Assembly: GCF_900129615.1 (NCBI RefSeq)
Contig: NZ_FQWI01000005.1
Location: 307,703-371,702, forward strand
Origin: Pectobacterium carotovorum
GTDB taxonomy: Bacteria; Pseudomonadota; Gammaproteobacteria; Enterobacterales; Enterobacteriaceae
Length of the DNA: 64,000 nt
Reading direction: 5' to 3'
Each line of letters begins with the position of its first letter. The stretch's first letter is position 1. The position numbers and the translations under genes are program-made. The notes beneath the pieces were generated by a model. It was not told the DNA's origin. It saw only the letters and a list, made by a program, of their open reading frames with translations, and searched no databases. Shown in pieces: positions 1-8,500 of the stretch.

Positions 1-57
1 CTTGAAAGACACCGGTTTTCTTTGATTGGTGGCAGAGTTACCAATTAGGAAATGGGC

Positions 58-933
58 TTAAATACCTTTAAAAACCTGCCCCCGATGCCATTCAACAAAC
101 TGCTCTAGCGGGTAATACTCCCGTTTTTTAGGCAGAAACAGCGGTTTACCCTCAAAACCCCAGAATAGCCTTTCGACGATCTTGCTGCCGTTCACTCCTT
201 CTGAAACCATCAACTTCATACTGTCATCAATACCGATAACGCCAATATCAAACGCAGAGTGATGTACTGAGCACAAGGCTAATCCGTTGGTCACGGTGCA
301 AGGGCCACCGTATTGCTTCCATTTGATGTGTGCTGCTTCGAGGCCGACAGGTGTTGTATCGTGTCGTAAATCATAACCGCAGACCGCACAGCGGTATTGA
401 TACGCACGTAGTACTGTTTGACGGAAATGAGGATCGCGAGACTTGCGTACATCATCTAGCGACAGTTCCAGGCGGTTGGCAATGACTTCCTGAACACTTT
501 CAGGAAAATGCTCGCTTAAAATCTGCTGAGCCAGTTTATCGATAAGTTGAGGTTGTTTGCATAATAGTTGATAGCTGACTTTATCAAATCCCCCCATGAC
601 ACCGTGCTGAATCAGCTCACGATTTGGCGGCTCTTTACTTCCTTTCTGCGGTGAACAATGCTCGTCATTCTGCAACTGCCAAAAACCATCGCCCTTCAGT
701 CGCCAGAATGGCATTTCAGGGTAATGAGCGCGCCGCTGCTGCCCAAAGCTGTTCAAAAGTGCCAATAGAGAAGGGCGGATTTCATCGCCATAGTGAAACA
801 GGCGCGGGTGTCCTTGCTGATAGGCCGATAGGACATAAAGCAGCAACAATGGCTTATGAGGCGCACGCTGATCGCCTTTACGCCATATAGACATATTGGA
901 AATTGCGGTTTGAAGTTCCTGGGCAGATGGCAT
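58..933 (-). CDS. HNH endonuclease with N-terminal sulfur-binding-like domain
   Basis: Probable restriction enzyme of the ScoMcrA/SprMcrA-like group, whose members bind phosphorothioated DNA and cut nearby. The N-terminal part contains the RAPHKPLLLL motif typical of the sulfur-binding domain (about residues 23-35 from the chosen start). The C-terminal half is an HNH nuclease: a CxxC pair (RCAVCG), then AAHI, then an NGLAL stretch, then CSVHH. Together these give the His-Asn-His core and a zinc-knuckle pair (CxxC...CxxH). A start at the ATG at 933 gives 291 residues. A TTG at 978 would add 15 residues, but neither has a convincing Shine-Dalgarno, so the start is uncertain. It lies alone, downstream of and co-oriented with the LuxR gene. 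No dnd modification genes and no methylase are visible. Nuclease call is solid; phosphorothioate specificity is inferred from the motif. Confidence 0.8.
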   Translation of the reverse strand: MPSAQELQTAISNMSIWRKGDQRAPHKPLLLLYVLSAYQQGHPRLFHYGDEIRPSLLALLNSFGQQRRAHYPEMPFWRLKGDGFWQLQNDEHCSPQKGSKEPPNRELIQHGVMGGFDKVSYQLLCKQPQLIDKLAQQILSEHFPESVQEVIANRLELSLDDVRKSRDPHFRQTVLRAYQYRCAVCGYDLRHDTTPVGLEAAHIKWKQYGGPCTVTNGLALCSVHHSAFDIGVIGIDDSMKLMVSEGVNGSKIVERLFWGFEGKPLFLPKKREYYPLEQFVEWHRGQVFKGI

Positions 934-1021
934 ACGCAACACGAGCAGAAAAGGGATATATTGTGATAATGCTCGCAAAATCAGTGGGATTCAAGCCTTT
1001 CGTCGCTCTCAATATCTCGTA

Positions 1022-1567
1022 TCACGCCACCTTATCAACGTAGATAACCCTGTGATGCTCGGCGTCAGTGATACTTTGCATATGTGAGATTCTGGCGATG
1101 AGTAAAAAGGTGAGCAGATCCTTTATGCCATATTTTCTGTAGATATTATTTTTCATGTTGTTGGCGGTTTTATGGGTTATCGCCATTTTCTTTGCGATGG
1201 TTTTTATTGATATTCCGTCCAGCCAATAGCCGAAGAATATTTTCTCATTTGGTGATAACGATATCGTCTTGCCTTTTATTTCTCTGAACGATGACAGGGC
1301 AGAGATCACGTTTTTAATCGTACTCATCGGTGCGTGTTTTGATAATAGCAATACCTTTTTAGCCACCATCACCGGTGCATGTCTGCGGTTGTTGAGAATA
1401 ATAATGAATGTCCGGTGTTCAGTGGTAATGATGTGGCTTAATAGTGCCATGTCGATACCGTGTTCAATATCAACAACAGTGATTGGCACATTACCGTTAT
1501 CCCTATTTCCCAGACAGGTAAACGCCGCCGTGGTGAAAGGGCAGCGGCTGAATATTTCAATACTCAT
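1022..1567 (-). CDS. LuxR-type helix-turn-helix transcriptional regulator
   Basis: Small regulator of 181 residues from the ATG at 1567; a TTG at 1597 would add ten residues without a better ribosome site. The C-terminal third is a LuxR/FixJ helix-turn-helix: a LSPNEK entry, then GISIKTIAKKMAI and THKTANNMKNNIYRKYGI as the scanning and recognition helices. The N-terminal ~110 residues resemble a degenerate receiver or sensing domain of the enteric FimZ/RcsA/BglJ kind and lack an obvious phosphorylatable Asp cluster. The gene starts 51 bases after the flagellin-like gene ends, on the same strand, so the two are probably co-transcribed. Its targets cannot be read from sequence; control of surface or motility genes is a guess from context. 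Confidence 0.75.
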   Translation of the reverse strand: MSIEIFSRCPFTTAAFTCLGNRDNGNVPITVVDIEHGIDMALLSHIITTEHRTFIIILNNRRHAPVMVAKKVLLLSKHAPMSTIKNVISALSSFREIKGKTISLSPNEKIFFGYWLDGISIKTIAKKMAITHKTANNMKNNIYRKYGIKDLLTFLLIARISHMQSITDAEHHRVIYVDKVA

Positions 1568-1618
1568 GGCGATCGCAATTCGATAGAAAAATAACAACGT
1601 GATGTTTATGGCGGCACG

Positions 1619-3073
1619 TCATCCCTGTAGCAGCTTTAATACGTTTCCCGACAGTTGGTTGGCTTGTGACAATACGGACAGGGAAGCCTGTTGTAGGATC
1701 TGGGATTTTGTCATCGCGGAAACCTCAATGGCGTAATCCGCATCCAATATACGTGAGCGGGCGGCAGCGGTGGCAACCTTCTCCTGTGAAAGCACGGCGG
1801 TTACTGATTCAAAGCGGTTCATCTGGCTACCGTATTCGCTGCGATAACCGTCCAGCGTTTTCAGTGCGTTATCGAATGTGGCTAATGCCGCACTGGCCTG
1901 TTCCGGTGTACCCAGCGTCACAGAGGAAAGTCCCAGTGACTGGCTGTCTGCTGGCGCTGGGTTGATAGTGACCGTTTGCAATGCATCACCGAAACTCGCC
2001 CCGACGACAAACGTCGTTTCTTTGCTGATCGGTACTGAAGGCGGCAGTGGCGGGGCAGGCTCTGTCGGTGTGGGAAGTTCATCCCAGCTTGCGTTGCTAG
2101 TAAACACGCCGCTGCCAACCACAATGACAATCAGATCTTCTGTCACCTCATCAATGTGAATTTTTTCCAGTCGGTTTGTTGTTCCCACATTTCCATCGTT
2201 AAATCCCCCGGTGTTGGCATCTTCAAAACGGTCGCCATCACCGCTGTAGGTGATGGTCATGCCCTGATACGTTGTCTGTGCCCCTGTGTTGATATTGTAT
2301 TCCCCGGCTTGCAGCAGCGAATCTGCCGAGTAGGTGGCTCCAGGTAAAAAGCCGTTATCTTGCGTAATCACGGCGGTATTCATGGTGCTTTCATCCGTTA
2401 CGCCGTTTGCTGACCAGACGATATCGGCGTCTGTGCCTTCTGCGGGTGTACCGGCCAGATGCTTGCCATCTCGTGCGAATAGCTGGATATCGTCATCGGC
2501 GCTTAATGAGTCGATGGTGATGGTGATATTTTTTGCGCCAGCAGGAATGTAAGCTAGTGAGACCACCCCGGAAGGAAATTGATGATTGATATTGGGGACG
2601 GGAAACTTTTCAGCCAGTGGCAAAGTTTCCCCCAATTTGGCAGGCTGAGGGCCCGGTTCAGCAGGAGCCAGCGGGTAGCGGCCAAAGATTTGCGTTGACG
2701 AAGCGATGCGGTCGATCTCTTCCCTGATTTGTTGATATTCACCGTTCAGGCTGGCCTGGTCGGTATCTGACAACGTGCCATTTGCCGCCTGCACCGCGAG
2801 TTGCCTGCCGCGTTGTATCAGGTTATTGATGGCATTAAGCCCGCTCTCGGCGGTTTGCATCAGGCTGAGGCCATCTTTCATTCCGTTGGTGATGACGCTG
2901 TTGGCATTCAAATTGGCAGTCATCCGGTTGGCAATCGCCTGACCAGCGGCATCATCCTTCGCGCCATTGATACGCAGACCCGATGAAAGTCGTTCAATCG
3001 CCTGGCTCAATCGGGTGGCCGATTTATCCTGTTGATTCCGTATCGTTAAATGAAGAGAGGTAATCGGCGTCAT
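1619..3073 (-). CDS. Flagellin-like protein with large beta-rich central insert
   Basis: A 484-residue protein with both conserved flagellin ends. Residues 20-130 match the D0/D1 N-terminal coil ([36 protein letters not shown]). Residues 390-484 match the C-terminal coil ([37 protein letters not shown]). The first ~20 residues differ from fliC (MTPITSLHL instead of MASINTNIM). Between them, residues ~135-350 form an insert absent from the 292/295-residue fliC products. It has alternating hydrophobic strands, acidic Asp/Gly-rich loops (SADDDIQLF, YSGDGDRFED) and a proline-rich hinge (PTPTEPAPPLPPS), resembling a PPC-type beta-sandwich. The ATG at 3073 has an AGGA 10 bases upstream. The gene lies ~58 kb from fliC and is followed by a LuxR gene. 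It may be a minor or decorated filament subunit; the insert's function is unknown. Confidence 0.85.
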   Translation of the reverse strand: MTPITSLHLTIRNQQDKSATRLSQAIERLSSGLRINGAKDDAAGQAIANRMTANLNANSVITNGMKDGLSLMQTAESGLNAINNLIQRGRQLAVQAANGTLSDTDQASLNGEYQQIREEIDRIASSTQIFGRYPLAPAEPGPQPAKLGETLPLAEKFPVPNINHQFPSGVVSLAYIPAGAKNITITIDSLSADDDIQLFARDGKHLAGTPAEGTDADIVWSANGVTDESTMNTAVITQDNGFLPGATYSADSLLQAGEYNINTGAQTTYQGMTITYSGDGDRFEDANTGGFNDGNVGTTNRLEKIHIDEVTEDLIVIVVGSGVFTSNASWDELPTPTEPAPPLPPSVPISKETTFVVGASFGDALQTVTINPAPADSQSLGLSSVTLGTPEQASAALATFDNALKTLDGYRSEYGSQMNRFESVTAVLSQEKVATAAARSRILDADYAIEVSAMTKSQILQQASLSVLSQANQLSGNVLKLLQG

Positions 3074-3208
3074 TGCGCACCAGTCCTGGTTTGGTAGAAA
3101 TAACGCGATACCTTTATCTGCTGATTATTGATTTACCGGATAACAGGCAATAGTCAGTCCTTCCCGAGTATGGGAATAAAGAACAGATAAAACATTACGT
3201 TATGGTTA

Positions 3209-3235
3209 TTCTCGGCAGTAGCTTAGTCGTGTTGA
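3209..3235 (-). promoter_or_regulatory. Candidate FliA (sigma28) promoter for the flagellin-like gene
   Basis: Read on the minus strand this is TCAA, 15 bases, then GCCGAGAA. Against the enteric sigma28 consensus TAAA-N15-GCCGATAA it matches 10 of 12 fixed positions with exact spacing. It lies about 135 bases before the flagellin-like start codon and nothing else is transcribed in that direction here. It suggests class III flagellar timing, but it is weaker than the fliC and fliD promoters in this window. Confidence 0.5.
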
Positions 3236-3877
3236 TAATCAAAAGATAATCGTTTTGATAGATCAATGCGATCTTATCGATCGGCGCTACCGATCAAAGG
3301 ATTGCGGAGTATACGCTATGTAATCGCATGGAAATAAAGCGAGTGATAGCCTGCACACTACTGAAGCTGTAACGGCTATCCAGCCAGTTATTTGGGAGAC
3401 TGAACTTTGTCAACGCGCAAGTAGCGTGAAGTATGACGGATATAACGATTTTTATTTTAGATGATGATATGCCTATATTAATTATTGATGATTGATTCAC
3501 ATAAAATAACTCTTTTTTAGTTATGTTTTTGTTTTTAAATCAGTGATTTAATCCTGGTTTATTATTTTCTATTGAAATTTAATATTAATATTTTTTTATA
3601 ATATTTTCTGAATTAATAGGGGATTCAGTGAGGACATATCTAATGTTGATTTTGATTATTCACCTTATCTATAAGTAAAACTTGAGCGATTGTGTTCACG
3701 GCAACACTTATTTTATAAATTTACGAATCTGGCTAATTTCTTTGTTGTGGTATTTGTTGTTAAATAACAGGGTGTTGAGGTTTAATATTAGATATTTTAG
3801 GCTAATGACGATGATATCGTGCTATTTATGATTTTAGGGCGTACACTGCATATTCATACACCTATTTGGTACAATGT
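3236..3877. other. AT-rich intergenic region without a recognisable gene
   Basis: Divergent spacer between the flagellin-like gene (minus) and the zinc-ribbon gene (plus). From about 3430 to 3780 it is dominated by A/T runs and is much poorer in GC than its surroundings, as in H-NS-bound enterobacterial spacers. The only reading frames are short and have no family resemblance. I see no RNA gene. The promoter of the zinc-ribbon/lpxP side should lie near its right end, but no clear -35/-10 pair stands out. Confidence 0.5.
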
Positions 3878-4039
3878 ATGGCTACCTTTGATTTTCTCCA
3901 GGTGTTTAATCGCACAACGGTGAAAGTGAGTTGTCCCGTATGCAAGCATCTCACTGAGCAGAAAAGAAATAGATTTCGTGAAAATGTTACGGTCATGTGT
4001 CCTAAGTGTGGATTGTATTTTTTGCCGAGGGGAGAGTAG
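3878..4039 (+). CDS. Small zinc-ribbon protein, YnfU-like
   Basis: A 53-residue protein with two CxxC knuckles, VSCPVCK (about residue 19) and MCPKCG (about residue 41). A basic, Asn/Arg-rich linker (QKRNRFREN) separates them and the protein ends FLPRGE. This spacing and the linker fit the small enterobacterial zinc-binding proteins annotated as the YnfU family; I recognise the pattern, not an exact homologue. The ATG at 3878 has no strong Shine-Dalgarno. Its 3' end overlaps the next reading frame by 34 bases, and lpxP follows, so the three may be co-expressed. Function unknown; small zinc-ribbon proteins of this type are often nucleic-acid associated. Confidence 0.6.
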   Translation: MATFDFLQVFNRTTVKVSCPVCKHLTEQKRNRFRENVTVMCPKCGLYFLPRGE

Positions 4040-4269
4040 AGGATGTTATTTATCTTCCGTTTTCAAAGAATTATCGAGTAGGCTTAATTGCCTCTAATGG
4101 AGGAACATTCCAATTGACTGAAGAAGAGCTTAAAGTGTTTTTATTTACACAGACTTGTGTGATTCTCTCTGGCGTACTTGCTGCAAGAGAAGGTCAACCA
4201 CTTATTATTCAACAACGTTTTAGTAAGATTTATGAAATATTGTCTGCTGAATATGAAAAATTACAATAA
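4006..4269 (+). CDS. Hypothetical protein overlapping the zinc-ribbon gene
   Basis: An 87-codon frame I do not recognise. It is preceded immediately by an in-frame TAA and its only plausible initiator near the front is the GTG at 4006, inside the preceding gene, without a Shine-Dalgarno. The nearby AGGATG at 4041 looks like a ribosome site but opens another frame that stops after 12 codons. The product is mixed hydrophobic/acidic, with a central segment (FLFTQTCVILSGVL) that could be a buried helix, and ends in a charged helix (SAEYEKLQ). It could be a real coupled gene or one that lost its proper start through a frameshift. It ends about 90 bases before lpxP. Confidence 0.4.
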   Translation: MWIVFFAEGRVEDVIYLPFSKNYRVGLIASNGGTFQLTEEELKVFLFTQTCVILSGVLAAREGQPLIIQQRFSKIYEILSAEYEKLQ

Positions 4270-4359
4270 TTAAATGAATTGTTTTTCGTTATGTTTATCT
4301 CTGAATGGTGGTAACTTAAGTTGAATGTCAACCGTGCGCAAGTGAGTAGAGATCAAGGT

Positions 4360-5283
4360 ATGTTTAATCGTTGTCGGTCTTTTTTAAGCTACGCGCATCC
4401 TAGATACTGGTTATTATGGTTTGGTCTAGGAGTACTCTTTCTACTGGTTCAACTGCCTTATCCTGCATTGGTGGTATTGGGAGGATGGTTAGGGCGTCAG
4501 TCAATGCATTTTTTAAAAAGACGAGTAGCGATTGCCAGGCGTAATTTGATGCTTTGTTTCCCTGACATCTCATCTCAGCAGCTTGAGAATAAGCTAATTG
4601 ATAATTTCTCCTCGCTCGGCATCGCACTGCTGGAGACTGGGATGGCATGGTTTTGGCCCGATTGGCGAATAAAAAAATGGATTGATATTATTGGTATTAC
4701 ACATTTGCAAGAGGCTGAAAGTAAGCAACGCGGTGTTATTGTGGTTGGCGTACATTTTATGACGCTGGAGTTGCACTTTCGTATTTTAGGCCATTGTAAA
4801 CCGATGACTGTGATGTATCGTCCTCATAACAATAACGTGTTGGAACTGGTGCAAAAATGGGGGCGCTCAAGATCGGGAAATGTATTGGTTGACCGGAAAA
4901 AACTCATTTCCATGGTGCATACTTTGAAGCAAGGCGGCAGTGTTTGGTTTGCACCCGATCAGGATTATGGCGTAAAAGGCAGTGTATTTGTGCCTTTTCT
5001 GGGCGTAGAACGTGCAGCTACCAGCAATGGGACGTTTATTATTGCCAAGCTGACTCGTTCTGAATTGGTGACGGCTGTCGTGATTCGTAAGGATGGTAGG
5101 AAAGGGTATCAACTTATTATTTCTCCGATCTTAGAAGAATATCCTTATGAGGACAGTCTGTTAGCTGCTCATTATCTGAATAAAATGATAGAACATGAAA
5201 TCATGAGGGCCCCTGAGCAGTATCTCTGGTTGCATCGACGTTTTAAAACTCGACCCCAGGGTGAACCCTCTTTGTATATTTAA
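4360..5283 (+). CDS. lpxP: Lipid A palmitoleoyl acyltransferase (LpxP-like)
   Basis: Inner-membrane acyltransferase of the LpxL/LpxM/LpxP family, which adds the secondary acyl chain to Kdo2-lipid IVA. In E. coli LpxP adds palmitoleate in the cold. Residues align along the whole length with E. coli LpxP: HPRYWLLWFGLGVL at the membrane anchor, QLPYP, the catalytic HX4E (VHFMTLE), TYRPHNN-like VMYRPHNN, FAPDQDYG, and the closing APEQYLWLHRRFKTRP. The ATG at 4360 gives 307 residues, matching the family, and begins MFNRC like the E. coli MFPQC. A TTG at 4321 would add 13 residues. LpxP versus LpxL is judged from the sequence match; cold induction here is not shown by the DNA. Confidence 0.88.
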   Translation: MFNRCRSFLSYAHPRYWLLWFGLGVLFLLVQLPYPALVVLGGWLGRQSMHFLKRRVAIARRNLMLCFPDISSQQLENKLIDNFSSLGIALLETGMAWFWPDWRIKKWIDIIGITHLQEAESKQRGVIVVGVHFMTLELHFRILGHCKPMTVMYRPHNNNVLELVQKWGRSRSGNVLVDRKKLISMVHTLKQGGSVWFAPDQDYGVKGSVFVPFLGVERAATSNGTFIIAKLTRSELVTAVVIRKDGRKGYQLIISPILEEYPYEDSLLAAHYLNKMIEHEIMRAPEQYLWLHRRFKTRPQGEPSLYI

Positions 5284-5548
5284 TTTATTATCTTTGAATT
5301 ATTTCGTTATACGTTTTTTTTCTTTTTTTGACCGCGCCTAATGGATTAGCGTTTATCGACTATACTTACTTCCTTGCCTCTCTTTTCTTGACTCCACTTT
5401 CTCTCACCATTTGGGCAATTGACCCGTATTTTTTATTCAGTTCCTGTATCAAGTGTCGGTAATCCTGATCAATAAGGTTTGCCTGGCTTTCTGAACGTTA
5501 CCTTTAAGGTGGTCAGTGCGTATTTTGCATCCAGACCAAAAGGCGATT

Positions 5549-8500
5549 ATGAAAATATTTTCCCGCCATTTTTCCTTCCCCCGCCAAGATGTTGCGTCGC
5601 CCTGGAATGACACTCTTCCCGTTAGAGGGGATCTATTCGGCATGGAGCGCTTAGAGCAACATGGCCGCACGTTAGCCAGCGCGCAGCCTGTGACCTTATC
5701 GCCACCTAATGTGATCTCGTTACACCAGCGTTTGAATGATAATGCAAAAGTATTGCTGGCCTCTTACCGAGCCAGTGCTCAAGAGCTGGATAAAGGGGGC
5801 AGTGTCGTGCCTGCGGCTGAATGGTTACTAGATAACTACCATTTGGTCGCCGCGCAAATTCGTGAAGTTCGTGAAGATTTGCCGCCTCGTTACTATCGCC
5901 AGCTACCCAAATTGTCACAAGGCCCTTTTGCCGGTTATCCACGGGTATTTGGGCTGGTATGGGCTTTTATTGCTCATACTGACAGCCATGTTGACCCCAT
6001 CGCTTTACGTCGCTTCATTATGGCGTATCAGGATGTTCAGCCTCTGACGATCGGTGAGCTATGGGCTGTGGCTATCACCTTGCGCATTGTGTTGATAGAA
6101 AATCTGCGGCGTCTGGCTGACCAGATGACTGTCGGGCGCAAGGCTCGCGCAGATGCTGAGCGGGTTGCTAATGAACTTTTGCAATCCGGTGAAGCTGGCG
6201 CCGTACGAGGCGATGAAATAACGAATAGTTATCTCTCCGCTTATATTCTTTCTTCTGATAACGATGCTCCTCTGTCGGAGACGTTTGCGGCACAGTTGGT
6301 CAAGCGACTACGCGATCAGGATCCAAAGACAACGCCCGCATTAGGGTGGCTTGAACAACGGCTAAAACAGCAGGGAAGTTCAACAGAAGAAGTCGTGCAA
6401 CACGCTCAGCAGCGTCTGGGCATTTCTAATGTCACTGTGCGCAATATCATTACCAGTATGCGATTAATTTCGGATATCGATTGGGCTGAGTTTTTCGAAA
6501 GCGTGAGTCTTGTTGATGCACGTCTGCGGGCGAACAGTGACTTTGCGACCATGGATTTCCCTACTCGAAATTTATACCGCAGCGCGATTGAACAACTCGC
6601 GCGTCAGGCACCCAGCTCTGAACTGGATATTACAGAACAAGCGCTTTTACTGGCACAACAGGTGCCCGCTTCTTCTCATTCTGACGAGCTTACCGAACGT
6701 AAGCGTGAACCGGGTTACTATCTGATTGCGGAGGGCAGGCCACAGCTTGAAGAGGCGATCGGTTTTCAGCCCGCGTTTCTACTGCGATTCAATCGCTTTA
6801 CCCTGAGTGGTGGCATGCGCGGCTATGTTGGTGCTATCGCGTTTTTCACTGTGTTTTTACTGGCGGGCATCGGCATAGTGTTGTCTTCTCCTGCGGTGTC
6901 GAATGCCTGGCTCGTGGTGATGGGACTGATCTGTATCATTCCCTGTTCTGACGTCGCGACCTCCTGGGTTAATCGCCTGGTCACCTGGCTATTTGGCGCA
7001 GCACCGTTGGCTGGACTGGAGTTGTTGCAAGGCGTGCCCAGCCATTGCCGGACATTAGTCGTAGTGCCAACGCTGTTGTCCAGCGCACAAGATCTACTAC
7101 AGCAGGTAGAACAGCTTGAGGTTCACTACTTATCCGGTGGGCAGGGTGATATCACCTTTGCATTGTTGACTGATGGTGTAGACGCCGAAACGGAACACCT
7201 TGCTGGCGATCAACCCATGTTGACGCAGGCATTACTCGCCATACAACAGCTCAATGTGCGTTATGGGAAAGGACCTGCGGGCGATCGATTTTTATTATTG
7301 CATCGTCGCCGGGTCTTTAATCCCTCGGAAAATGTGTGGATGGGTTGGGAGCGTAAACGGGGGAAATTGCATGAGCTTAATCGGTTATTACGCGGCGCGA
7401 CGGATACCCACTTTATTTCGGTAGACGGTCATCATATTCATGTTCCTGCTGATGTTCGCTATGTGATCACGTTGGATGCGGATACGCGTTTACCGCGGGA
7501 TACGGCCTTAAAACTGATTGGCAAAATGGCTCATCCTCTCAACCAACCGCGCTGGGATCGCCACGGGGAACATATTGTGGCGGGATATGCCATCTTACAA
7601 CCTCGCATTACGCCATCTCTGCCTGCCGGGCATGAAACGTCCTTATATCAGCGGATTTTCTCGGCACCGGGGGGAATTAACCCTTATGAAGCGGCGATCT
7701 CTGATGTGTATCAGGATTTGTTTGGCGAAGGGTCCTATACCGGTAAAGGTATCTATGATGTTGATGCGTTTGAACGCGCGCTCAAAGACCGTATTCCTGA
7801 AAACAGCCTACTCAGCCACGATCTCTTTGAGGGTATTTATGCCCGTGCGGGGCTGGCTTCTGATGTTGAATTAATCGAAACCTTTCCCTCACGTTATGAT
7901 GTGATCGTCAAACGACAACATCGTTGGACGCGCGGTGACTGGCAGTTGCTGCCATGGATTCTGGGACGGATGCCGTCAGCGTCAGGTACGACGGTGCATT
8001 TACCCGCGGTGGGGCGCTGGAAAATGATTGATAACTTGCGCCGATCGTTGCTCGCTCCAAGCCTTCTATTGATGCTGATTGGATGCGCGGCGCTACCGCC
8101 TGATATGGCATGGAAGGGCATCGCTATCGTCCTGCTGGTCTTGGCGTTTCCCTCCTGCCTGCCCGCGTTGTGGGATGTTATCGCACGCGGTTTGCGTGGC
8201 ATAACCCGACAACAGTCGCTGAGTCAAAGCCAGCCTATCCGGCATTTATTGCGCGATCTTAAGCTCGCTTTCATGCAGGTCGTGCTCTCTTTTGTCTTTC
8301 TTGCCGATCATAGCTGGCAGGCGCTTGATGCACTCATTCGCACGTTGATACGGCTAACGATTACCCGCCAGCATTTACTTGAATGGACGACGGCAGCGCA
8401 GTCGGGTCGCCGTCCCCGTCTGACGCTAGGGGGCTTTTATCGTCAAATGCTGGGCGGGGTGTTACTCGGTGTGGCGGCGGTGGGAGGCGGGTGGTTAATG

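Noticed and set aside
3294..3500. 68-codon minus-strand frame in the AT-rich spacer
   Set aside because: No ribosome site, no family resemblance, and low-complexity AT-rich composition; taken as chance.
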